The position numbers and the translations under genes are program-made. A DNA stretch of 62,553 nt from an uncultured Lewinella sp. (GTDB lineage Bacteria > Bacteroidota > Bacteroidia > Chitinophagales > Saprospiraceae), in contig CALMYQ010000218.1 of NCBI GenBank assembly GCA_937873655.1, positions 1-62,553 on the forward strand. Reading direction: 5' to 3'. The stretch's first letter is position 1; each line of letters begins with the position of its first letter. This document shows positions 37,701 to 44,994 of this stretch, one piece after another. Under the pieces are notes generated by a model, which made no database searches, was not told the origin of the DNA, and saw only the letters and a list, made by a program, of their open reading frames with translations.

Positions 37701-37969
37701 GTAGAGTATCCCGTGAAGGAATACTGAATGGTCGCCCCTTTTTCTGCGGCCAGCTCATACCGGCCGTCCACATCGGTGATGGTGCCGTTGGCGGTACCCA
37801 ATACCAGGATGTTGACCCCCGGCAAACCGGCGCCTGTTTCATCGGTAACGACGCCTTTGATCGTCATGGACTGCGCCACCGTTCCGGAAACGGACAGCAG
37901 GGCAAACAGGAAGATGAGCAACCCTGGCCCTGACCGTTTAATGTTTTGTAATAAATGTTTTTTTCGCAT
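34733..37969 (-). CDS. SusC/RagA family TonB-linked outer-membrane receptor
   Basis: A 1078-residue TonB-dependent transporter without an STN domain. It has a signal peptide (1-32), a carboxypeptidase-regulatory-like domain (about 35-115, TIKGVVTDETGAGLPGVNI), the TonB-box region (SEIVVTGYSSQRKRDITGAV), the plug (DPLYIIDGVPVQD, then KDASAASIYGARANNGVIIV), and a barrel ending in MLGVNAGF. Without STN it should not signal through an ECF/FecR pair, unlike the first SusC here, so another regulator is needed. The kinase-LuxR fusion 515 bases upstream is the obvious candidate. SusD follows at 42 bases. Confidence 0.95.
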   Translation of the reverse strand: MRKKHLLQNIKRSGPGLLIFLFALLSVSGTVAQSMTIKGVVTDETGAGLPGVNILVLGTANGTITDVDGRYELAAEKGATIQYSFTGYSTRSVVVGNSSSIDVAMDPNAEILSEIVVTGYSSQRKRDITGAVAVVSSEDLNKVSATSFTQKLEGRASGVSISSSGEPGEGTTVRIRGISSFQNNDPLYIIDGVPVQDAYSTGFNPNDIESIQVLKDASAASIYGARANNGVIIVTTKKGKSGKTRVTYDAYAGIQTPISNMDYMIKDPLDYSAYVWAKHENAGAVVDAANPYGTGKGKLPVYSYPAGVSNVDESAYSYPDNIIMKANPNGTNWFDEVFRPAAVTEHNIGIAGGNDHGKYYFSTSYLDQNGTMITNYFKRISLRANTEFKAGRFIFGENVALTRSNSVGQDRVGGGNQDEQGVMTWVTLMNPLTPVFDIQGNYAGDKAQGMSNGSNPVSRLNAGKENQGTFYRVLGNAFAELEIFDGLKARTSFGTDFYSNYTGGFSYPTWENREFSSSNGWSENWSNGLTWTWTNTLTLNKTFGGAHNLQLLVGYEAIKGKYRSIGGGLNGYFSTNINGWYLNTGLADPGSRNVFSNGSNYGLASAFAKLDYAYQDKYLVSATIRRDGSSNFGDEKYGTFPAFSLGWRVSKEPFLEGNSWLSDLKLRFGWGITGNQSVPGGNAYDRFGGGTGSTFYDINGAQTSLATGYALTNRGNSATKWEENISTNAGLDLSLYEGKVNFVADIYKRKVDGLLFPAALPGTAGTAAPAYVNIAKMENKGIDLGLDYRNKISGDFGYDVGITFSSYRNEVIDIDGSSTSFFPSGFDSRIGLVNINQIGYSISSFYGYTADGIFRSQAEVDNHATQDGADVGRIRFKDIDGFDDNGELTGIPDGKIDDADKGVIGNPHPDFTAGLNLGFNYKNFDVSVFFFSSVGGQIFNYNKVFDIFGLFNSNVRQEVLTNSFSPANPNGTLPMLDIDDTYSQQPSSFYVEDASYLRLKTLQIGYTLPAGVLGKVFSNLRIYVQAQNLFTITGYSGIDPAPSNFSPQNGLNGDLWTGYDFGNYPANKIFMLGVNAGF

Positions 37970-38483
37970 ACATTTTCAAGTTTGAAAGAAACAAATCAGA
38001 AAATATCCCGTTTCGTTCGACCATCTTATGGAGGTGTCTTCCTGCCGTGAGTGTAAATTGAAATTCTCATGCTTTGAGCGTTAAGTTTGGTAATATGATT
38101 TGGATGAATTGAATGCAAATCCGACGCCCGACCCTGAAAGAGCAGGCGTCGTGATGACTATTTATGAAACTAAAAGTCGTCGGAAAAACTGCATTGTTTT
38201 TTCCTGATGGAATCCTGCGTTTAAGGGCACTGAACAGCAATTTGCCGGTTAAGCCTGTGCAATAACCATGATTGCTGCCGCAGTTTGTTGGACCGAGCGC
38301 TGAAGGAAATTCGTCATAATATTATTTATGGCGAAAAATGATGAGTGTCAAATAAAATTATGTGTATAATAAATTTGACAAAACAAAGAAAGGTAAATCA
38401 AGGTGTAGGTCAAAAAAATGGCCTACTTCAAAATTTCGTCGAAGTAAAAAATTAATACGTCAAAACTACGTCATGAGGGACGG
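37970..38483. other. AT-rich intergenic region upstream of SusC
   Basis: A 514-base gap with no convincing gene. It should hold the promoter and operator of the SusC/SusD unit. Near the 3' end of the kinase gene are two short inverted repeats: GTAGGTC/GGCCTAC (about 38406-38427) and ACTTC/GAAGT (about 38426-38446). There is no T run making a clear terminator. Confidence 0.5.
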
Positions 38484-40454
38484 CTAGAACCGTTCGATGA
38501 AGGCGGACAGGGAGTTTTGCGGGCTGATTCCGAATTTTTTGCTCATCCGGTAGCGGCGGGTTTCCATTCCGCGCACCGACATGTTCATCCTTTCTGCGAT
38601 TTCCTTGGTGGACAATCCCATCTTCAGGTAGGCGCAGATCTTGAGTTCAGGAACCGATAATCCTGGGAAGGAATCCTTAAGGCGCTTGAAAAAATCGCTG
38701 TGGAGCAGGTCAAAATGCTCTTCAAAGGTCTGCCAGTCGCCGGATCGGTCCAGAAAGGATTCGACTTTCCGGGAAAGGGCCTTCAGCGACCGTTTGATCT
38801 CGGTCAGGTCATCCGAATCCGCAGCGTCATTGAGGGTGCTTTTCAGTTCATGAAGAAAGTCATTGTTCACTTCTGCCCGGAGCGCGGTGGAGGCGATCTT
38901 GCGGCTTTTGTTCTTCAGTTCCCTTTCAAGGCTGTAGTTCTTCTTCTTCAGAAGGTCGGCGCCGGTTTCCTGGTTGAGAGATCTTTCCAGGCAGGACAGC
39001 CAAAGGGAGTAGGCCTGGTCGCAGAGGCCTTTATTGTATTGCGGCTCGTATACGATGGCCGGCCTGATATCGGACAGCGCCTCTTTCAGCGATCGGTATA
39101 TGCCGGAGGCGACGCCGGCGGCTTTGGCCGCGCCGATGGCTCCGTTGGTTTCCACCACCTCAATATGATTCCCGAGTTTGGTGGCCATGGTGGTGGAGAA
39201 GGTCTTAGATTGGAACATATTGTCGTTCCCGACCCGGATGACATCCACGTTCAGGCCCATTTTTTTCAGGATGTTGATCCCGTAAACGAAGGAAAAAGCC
39301 ACCCCTTCCAGCGCTGCGCGGTAAAGGTGTGCGCGGGTATGCCGGTTGAACTGCAGGTTGAAGATATGTCCGTTCGGGGTCTTGTTGCCGAGCATGCGTT
39401 CCGCTCCGTTGCCGAAAGGCAGGATGCAAAGCCCTTCCGAACCGACCGGGACGGAAGAGACCATCCGTTCCATATCCTGATAGGAATGGGAGCCGCGGGC
39501 AACCTGGTGCTTGATCCAGCTGTACTGGATACCCGCTCCGTTGAGGCATAAAAGGATGCCGATCCGGTTGAAATTCTCTTCGTAATTGACATGGCCAAAG
39601 GCGTTGATCCTGGATTTTTTATCATAGACCGGATGATCCACGATGCCGTAAACAACCCCGGAAGTGCCGCTGGTGGCTGCGATTTCCCCCGGATGCAATA
39701 CGTTGAGCGACAGGGCGTTGTTGGGTTGGTCGCCGGCCCGGTAGGTAATAGGCGTATCGATGGCCAGCCCTGTTTGCTCTGCGGCTTTCTTGGTGACCCG
39801 CCCCTGAACGGAAAACGTCGGGACGATATCCGCAAAAAGGTGGCCGTCCAACTGGTAATAATCGATCAGCTCCGAGGCTATGGCCTTTTTGTTGAAATTC
39901 CAGAAGATGCCTTCCGTCAGGCCGGAAATGGTGGTCGCTACCTTTCCCGTCAGTTTCATGGCGATATAGTCGCCGGGCAGGAGGATCTTATGGATCTGGG
40001 CGTAGACTTCGGGTTCATTGTCCTTGATCCAGCGCAGTTTGGAAGCGGTGAAATTACCGGGCGAATTGAGCAGGTTTTTCAAACAATACTCCGTTCCGAT
40101 CTCCTGAAAAGCCTGCTCCCCGATGGAAACCGCCCTGCTGTCGCACCAGATGATGGCGGGGCGCAGGACCTGCTGATCCTTGCCGATAAGGACCAGGCCG
40201 TGCATCTGATAAGCTATGCCTATACCTTTGATCTCTGCTGAGTCCACCGCGACTTTGTCCAGGAGCCTCCGGGTGGCCATGCAGAAATCCTGCCACCACA
40301 CTTCGGGCTGTTGTTCCGCCCAGCCGCTCTGGCGGGAGATCATGTCCATTTCCTGGTCGGGATATTGGGATTGGGCCAGCACTTTTTGCCGCTCACCGTC
40401 AATTAGGGCGGCTTTGATGGACGAACTCCCGATATCATAACCGATCAGGTACAT
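38484..40454 (-). CDS. FGGY sugar kinase (xylulokinase-like) fused to a LuxR-type DNA-binding domain
   Basis: A 656-residue fusion. Residues 1-495 are a complete FGGY carbohydrate kinase. The N-terminal phosphate loop is GYDIGSSSIKAALID; then come AYQMHGLV and RPAIIWCDSR, the catalytic-Asp region AGDQPNNALS, the ATP site EIAATSGTSGVVYG and a C-terminal NGAIGAAKAAGVA. Residues about 496-590 are charged helices, probably a coiled coil (LLKKKNYSLERELKNKSRK). Residues about 590-656 are a helix-turn-helix (LSVPELKICAYLKMGLSTKEIAERMNMSVRGMETRRYRMSKKF) of the type that ends many Bacteroidota TPR regulators. The frame is continuous with no join artefact visible. It probably phosphorylates a pentulose and controls the SusCD genes downstream; that role is inference. 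Confidence 0.9.
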   Translation of the reverse strand: MYLIGYDIGSSSIKAALIDGERQKVLAQSQYPDQEMDMISRQSGWAEQQPEVWWQDFCMATRRLLDKVAVDSAEIKGIGIAYQMHGLVLIGKDQQVLRPAIIWCDSRAVSIGEQAFQEIGTEYCLKNLLNSPGNFTASKLRWIKDNEPEVYAQIHKILLPGDYIAMKLTGKVATTISGLTEGIFWNFNKKAIASELIDYYQLDGHLFADIVPTFSVQGRVTKKAAEQTGLAIDTPITYRAGDQPNNALSLNVLHPGEIAATSGTSGVVYGIVDHPVYDKKSRINAFGHVNYEENFNRIGILLCLNGAGIQYSWIKHQVARGSHSYQDMERMVSSVPVGSEGLCILPFGNGAERMLGNKTPNGHIFNLQFNRHTRAHLYRAALEGVAFSFVYGINILKKMGLNVDVIRVGNDNMFQSKTFSTTMATKLGNHIEVVETNGAIGAAKAAGVASGIYRSLKEALSDIRPAIVYEPQYNKGLCDQAYSLWLSCLERSLNQETGADLLKKKNYSLERELKNKSRKIASTALRAEVNNDFLHELKSTLNDAADSDDLTEIKRSLKALSRKVESFLDRSGDWQTFEEHFDLLHSDFFKRLKDSFPGLSVPELKICAYLKMGLSTKEIAERMNMSVRGMETRRYRMSKKFGISPQNSLSAFIERF

Positions 40455-40473
40455 AGGTGCAAGTTGGTTACTT

Positions 40474-40481
40474 CAAATATA
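40474..40481 (-). promoter_or_regulatory. Putative -7 box (TATATTTG)
   Basis: A TAnnTTTG match on the minus strand, 19 bases before the kinase-LuxR start codon. No clear -33 element is seen. Confidence 0.3.
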
Positions 40482-40569
40482 CGTCAAATATCATTCGGTT
40501 CGTCTTAGTTTTGGGTGAGATAAATTGAAATATGCGCTTTCGGCGATAGAAAATTGGGGGAGCGCCGCG

Positions 40570-40680
40570 TTATTTCGCAATAATGGGGTTTTCCACTGAC
40601 CAAAACCGGTACAGCAACACCATCAAAACGATCATCAGTATATTCCAGGCGAAACAGCCGGCCAACCCGGCTGCCGTCAT
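40570..40680 (-). CDS. Possible 36-residue single-span membrane protein, overlapping the S8 peptidase stop
   Basis: ATG at 40680 and TAA at 40570. The start overlaps the peptidase stop as ATGA, the arrangement of translationally coupled genes. The product is MTAAGLAGCFAWNILM..., then a strongly hydrophobic stretch to VLLYRFW and a polar tail (SVENPIIAK), so it would be one membrane helix. No family is recognised. It could be chance, but the ATGA overlap and the membrane profile argue for a real small protein. Confidence 0.4.
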   Translation of the reverse strand: MTAAGLAGCFAWNILMIVLMVLLYRFWSVENPIIAK

Positions 40681-43265
40681 TTCTGGATGACCAGCCGCCC
40701 GTGGTCCGAGATCAGGTCGCCGGTATAAACCGCATAAACATAAAAGCCTTTCGGTAAATCCGGGAGCTCTATTGGGAATGGGTACGAATCAATCTCCCCC
40801 GAGCGATACACCAGACGCCCGGCCGCATCCCGGACCTCGAATCGGATCCCGGCATCGAAATAACCGTTTCGTTGAATGAGATAAAGCGGCTTCTGGCTGT
40901 CCGCCGGATTGGGAAAGAGCAGGTAAGGATGTTCGCCGGAAAAGATCGCAGAGGCAATTGCGGATATGGGCTCCGGTGAATGGTCAGTATAGATCTCCAA
41001 CCGGTAGACATTCACCCCCTGGTAGGGGTTCGGATCCGGGATTTCAATAAAAAACGCATCCGGATCCGGGTCGGATTTTTCCCAAAAGAGAATGGAAGAA
41101 TCATCCGACTGCCTGATGACCAACCGGGCTATGCCGCGCGTGCTGTTGAGCTCAATCGTCAGGCGTATGCTCCCTTCCTGGACCTCCGCCCGGAAATCCA
41201 CCAGATAACAGGGAGCCGAAAATGCTTCCGGACCGTAAAGCAGGGGGGAGCGATGCAGGCCTGCATGGACGGTCTGGTGTACCGGCAGGACGGCCACCGG
41301 TTTTCCATTCAACTCATTCGCATCTGCGGTCAGATAGGGCAGCGACGTGTTTTTCCAGGGTGTCATCCTTTCGTTTTCCAGTACCTGCAATTCGTAGTCG
41401 AAACCCGGGCCGAGGTCGGTCCAGCGCAATTCCAGGGAGTCGCCGCATACGTAGCCGGTCTGAAGCTTGCAGGCCGGAGCGATGAAGAACGTGTCGGAAA
41501 CCAGGTTGCCCGCGTTCGACCGCAGGCGCAGAAGGGCGGGACATAGGGTGTCCGGCGTTTCCCAGAAAAATCGTTGGGCAGCAGGTGAAACACCGGTGGC
41601 GATCGTTCGCCAGGTTTGGCCCAGGTCAGGACTCCACTCCAGGGCGGCAGGTTCGGCGGTCGCGGGGGCACGCCAGGTCAGCGCATTGACCGATTGGCCG
41701 ACCAAAGGGTTCCGGCGATCCGGAAACACCCAGCGTGCATCTTCGGGGCGGTCGAATGACCAGGAGATTGAAAAAGACTGCGCCGTTCCCTGTTGCAGCC
41801 TGGTAGCCTTCACGACAAGCTTGTACTGCCCCGGGCCTGGCTGGTCCAGCGTGATCCATTCTGCATTGTTCAGGTGGTCGGCGCCCCGTCTGGCCGGTTG
41901 TTCCAGCGAATCAGGATGGGTGTTGAGGGTCCAGGGAAGAATGGTTTGTCCGGCGGGAGTGGTCAGGGTCAGGTCCAGATCGTTGACCAGGGCGGTTGCC
42001 GCCAGGGGGGTGGCGGCCGGATCATTCCAGACCAGGGACACTTTTAGCTTTTCCGCCCCTGCCGGAACCGGGAGCATAAACTCCATCGATTCCCCCTCGG
42101 CTTCCAGGGAGTCGATGATGAAATTCCCGGTGGAAATAACCGCCATGGACTTGAGGCCGTTGACGGCGCCGTAGCCGCTTTTGAAGTCGGGGCCTGCCGG
42201 ACCGGTGTCGTCAGATCCCGTTAAAAGCGCCGATTTGATCAGATCGGCCGGTGGGAGGCGATTGCCGTTGAGGTGGCGGAATTGTTCCTGCATCAACAGG
42301 CTCAAACCCGACACGAGGGCTGCGGCTTCGGATGCTCCCTGTCCGTGTGCGACCAGGTGCGGCAGCACCCGTCCGTCGAAGGCCGGCCCCCGGGAGCTGA
42401 AGCCGGCAATGGAGCCGTCGTTGTTCTGAGCGCCGACGACCAGAATATTCTTAGCTGTTTTAAAGCTGCCGGTGATATTGCCGAATCCCCGGTTGAGGTA
42501 TTCGGTGCTTTCATCCCGGGTATCGCCCTTGTTTCCGGCCGACATGACGTGCAGCAGGTAGGGCAGGGCGTTGACGGTTGCATCAAATCCGGCGGACCGG
42601 ACCCCGTAATAAGATTCAAAATCCGCAGCGCCGTAGCTGTGGTTCTGCACGCTGATCCCGTATTCCGCATAAACCTGGATGGAGTCCGGGATCTGGGGGT
42701 TTCCGGTGCAAATTATCCGGACGCCTGGAGCTACCCCGCGGCCGAAATAGGAGGTGGCCCCCGAACCGCCGATGAGACTGGCCATGGCAGTGGTATGGTC
42801 CGATTGGTCAACGGCGGGATCGATGAGCCGGATCCGACCGGTCAGGTCTGGGTCGTTCGGGTCTGCGTTGAGTTCCTTGACGGAAACGGCGACGGCAGTT
42901 CCGGATAGTTCAGGGTATAGCGCGGCCAGAGGGCTGATCAGGTTGAGATAAAAATCCTTGCTTTTGACGGAGGTCTCTTCAATAATGTCGGGCGGGAAAA
43001 CCTCAATGAAACCGGCATCCGGGTTGGGCGCCGGCTTACCGGTTTCATCGGGCATGATCGCATTGAAGCGGATTTCAGGCCGGATCGGATCATCGGTTTC
43101 TGGAACGGCCTTTTCACGGCAGTACAGAACGCTGCAGCCGGATCGCGTTGCCTGGCTGCCCTGCAGTGCCGGGGAAAGGATCACAACAGGGGCGGTCTGG
43201 CAAACGGTGAATAATGGAAGAAGGTTTGCAACAAAGAGAAAAGCGATCCGGATTGCGCCGTTCAT
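40677..43265 (-). CDS. S8 (subtilisin-like) peptidase with type IX secretion sorting domain
   Basis: An 862-residue secreted protease. A signal peptide (1-23) is followed by an S8 domain at about 110-385. The His region (QSDHTTAMASLIGG), the oxyanion Asn region (VMSAGNKGD) and the Ser region (GQGASEAAALVSG) are recognisable. The usual Asp strand (VAVIDTG) reads VAVSVKEL, so the catalytic Asp is replaced, possibly by Glu, as in some Bacteroidota S8 relatives. Beta-sandwich domains follow, and the last 80 residues are a Por-type sorting tail (LLFPNPADSQ, then LPKGFYVYAVYTGD). It should cross the outer membrane through the type IX system. Two further peptidase genes lie upstream. Confidence 0.88.
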   Translation of the reverse strand: MNGAIRIAFLFVANLLPLFTVCQTAPVVILSPALQGSQATRSGCSVLYCREKAVPETDDPIRPEIRFNAIMPDETGKPAPNPDAGFIEVFPPDIIEETSVKSKDFYLNLISPLAALYPELSGTAVAVSVKELNADPNDPDLTGRIRLIDPAVDQSDHTTAMASLIGGSGATSYFGRGVAPGVRIICTGNPQIPDSIQVYAEYGISVQNHSYGAADFESYYGVRSAGFDATVNALPYLLHVMSAGNKGDTRDESTEYLNRGFGNITGSFKTAKNILVVGAQNNDGSIAGFSSRGPAFDGRVLPHLVAHGQGASEAAALVSGLSLLMQEQFRHLNGNRLPPADLIKSALLTGSDDTGPAGPDFKSGYGAVNGLKSMAVISTGNFIIDSLEAEGESMEFMLPVPAGAEKLKVSLVWNDPAATPLAATALVNDLDLTLTTPAGQTILPWTLNTHPDSLEQPARRGADHLNNAEWITLDQPGPGQYKLVVKATRLQQGTAQSFSISWSFDRPEDARWVFPDRRNPLVGQSVNALTWRAPATAEPAALEWSPDLGQTWRTIATGVSPAAQRFFWETPDTLCPALLRLRSNAGNLVSDTFFIAPACKLQTGYVCGDSLELRWTDLGPGFDYELQVLENERMTPWKNTSLPYLTADANELNGKPVAVLPVHQTVHAGLHRSPLLYGPEAFSAPCYLVDFRAEVQEGSIRLTIELNSTRGIARLVIRQSDDSSILFWEKSDPDPDAFFIEIPDPNPYQGVNVYRLEIYTDHSPEPISAIASAIFSGEHPYLLFPNPADSQKPLYLIQRNGYFDAGIRFEVRDAAGRLVYRSGEIDSYPFPIELPDLPKGFYVYAVYTGDLISDHGRLVIQK

Positions 43266-43282
43266 TACTGGTCAATAATCAT

Positions 43283-43338
43283 TAAAAAAAAGCACAATCC
43301 CCGCAGACCGGCTGAACCGATCGGCGCGATCTGCGGGG
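43283..43338 (-). terminator. Putative terminator after the M57-like gene
   Basis: CCCCGCAGA / TCTGCGGGG (43299-43307 and 43330-43338) form a 9-bp stem. On the minus strand it is followed by a run of eight T residues (43283-43290) after a short gap. Confidence 0.5.
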
Positions 43339-43345
43339 AAAATGA

Positions 43346-44170
43346 TCAATAGAGGTAGTTCAGGGCGGTCCGGTCGTAGTTTGACCACGTCGGCGCCTGA
43401 CCATTGGAGAAGCAGGCCCGCATCACGGAGGAGGCGTCGTTGCCGGTTGGCGTGCCGGGGATATTGACGGCGCCGTACGGGTCGGCTCCTTCGCTGCCGC
43501 CGGTGCCGCAACTCAGGCTGCGGTTAAACCAGTCGGTATGCCGGAACCCGATGCAATGACCCATTTCGTGCATGATGACCCTGGCTACGGTATTTTCCTG
43601 GATATTGTTGAGGCCGCTGCCCAGGTTGACCGTATTGTACGGATTGCCGCCGGAAGTGGGGAAACCCGCGCTGGCCCCTGTGCTGGTGCCGTTGCGGCGT
43701 ACAAGGATATCGTAGCTGCCGGAAGTGACCCGTTGGAAAACCAGTTTGAGCCCTTCGGAATTGTACCGGGCAATGGCGGTATTCAGCGCATTGGACATTT
43801 TGGTGGACAGGTTGGTCGAACCCCGGACCCGGATGGTGCGGGTCGAACCCGGTACCGAGACGAGGTTGTAGGTGCGGTACTGTTCCAGTTCGGTGCCGCC
43901 GTCAACGGTCAGGTCGGTGAATTGTTCGAAGATCTGTTCTTCGGTCATGTGGAGGCAACCTTCGACGAGGTATCCGCCTTCGGGATCGACCTGGATGTCA
44001 TCCGTTCCCAGGCCGATGACCTGCAGGCGTTTGATGACTTCGTCAGGGATGGTGGCGCCCTGGTCTCTGACCTCTTCTTTTTTGCAGGAGGTCATGAAAG
44101 TCAATGCGGTGCATGCAGCAAGCATAAAGGCGATGCGGCACAAATGGCGCATCTTGCGGTTTGTGGACAT
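43346..44170 (-). CDS. M57-like zinc metallopeptidase lipoprotein
   Basis: A 274-residue lipoprotein. The signal peptide ends in a lipobox (LTFMTSC, Cys about 28). Near residue 200 lies the metzincin zinc motif HEMGHCIGFRH (HExxHxxGxxH), followed by TDWFNRSLSCG, as in the dual-action HEIGH/M57 group of Bacteroidota. The domain before it (VPGSTRTIRVRGSTNLSTKMSNALNTAI) is the usual lead-in for this family. It is surface or periplasmic. It lies between an S8 and an M16 peptidase gene in the same direction, though each seems separately transcribed. The substrate is unknown. Confidence 0.88.
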   Translation of the reverse strand: MSTNRKMRHLCRIAFMLAACTALTFMTSCKKEEVRDQGATIPDEVIKRLQVIGLGTDDIQVDPEGGYLVEGCLHMTEEQIFEQFTDLTVDGGTELEQYRTYNLVSVPGSTRTIRVRGSTNLSTKMSNALNTAIARYNSEGLKLVFQRVTSGSYDILVRRNGTSTGASAGFPTSGGNPYNTVNLGSGLNNIQENTVARVIMHEMGHCIGFRHTDWFNRSLSCGTGGSEGADPYGAVNIPGTPTGNDASSVMRACFSNGQAPTWSNYDRTALNYLY

Positions 44171-44994
44171 AAGAATAGGTTTATGGTTAAAAATAGTTGC
44201 CTACAGACAATAACCAATCCCTGTTCTGCTATACAGTTGAACAAAAAATGAAATGGAAAAAGCCGAAAAAATCAGTTCAAAATAAAAAATCGAGTGGGGT
44301 GTCGGAAGAAAGCGTGTTGTATGTTTTGCAACCTTTTCGAGCCGCTAATGCAAGATAAATAATTAATTTTTATTTGTGCAAGAAAAAAAAATAGCGACAC
44401 TGTTAAATAATTGCCAATATTTTGATTTTCAGTTATTTATTAATGAATTTTTTCGACGAACGGGTGTGGGTTTTGGGAGATGGTGAGAGCCCGCCTTCGC
44501 CCGAGGCTACGGCGGATAGGGGGTGAGGAGGTGAGAGGGTGAGACGCAAAGTTTTGATTTTCATCACGCTGCGGTTGCTAAGAATCGGGTTGACACAAAA
44601 TTCTGAACAGTCCCTGGCATTTGGCAGACCCTGTCAAGCTTCCAGCATCCAGTATCCAGTATCCAGTCCTCAGTTGGCAGTTGGCAGTCCTTCAGTTGGC
44701 AGTCCTTCAGTTGGCAGTCCTCAGTTGGCAGTCCTCAGTTGGCAGTTGGCAGTCCTTCAGTTGGCAGTTTTCCAGCATCCTCCGTCCGCCATAGCTCCCA
44801 AAGAGCGACGGCGGGCAGCATCCGGATTCCAGTCCTTCAGTTGGCAGTTGGCAGTCCTCAGTTGGCAGTTGGCAGTCCTTCAGTTGGCAGTCCTCAGTTG
44901 GCAGTCCTTCAGTTGGCAGTCCTTCGGTTGGCAGTTTTCCAGCATCCTCCGTCCGCCATAGCTCCCCGGGAGCGACGGCGGGCAGCATCCGGAT
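44171..44994. repeat. Long intergenic region with heptamer (CAGTNNN) tandem repeats
   Basis: 44171-44460 is AT-rich and probably holds the M57-like promoter. From about 44638 to 44940 heptamers of the form CAGTTGG, CAGTCCT and CAGTATC run in tandem. A block starting TTTTCCAGCATCCTCCGTCC (44767 and 44936) occurs twice with its GACGGCGGGCAGCATCCGGA tail. No spacers or coding signal are seen; the open frames here are low-complexity peptides. Confidence 0.8.

Noticed and set aside
44539..44961. 140-codon open frame
   Set aside because: It translates heptamer repeats into SWQLAVLS-type low-complexity peptide and has no gene-like features.
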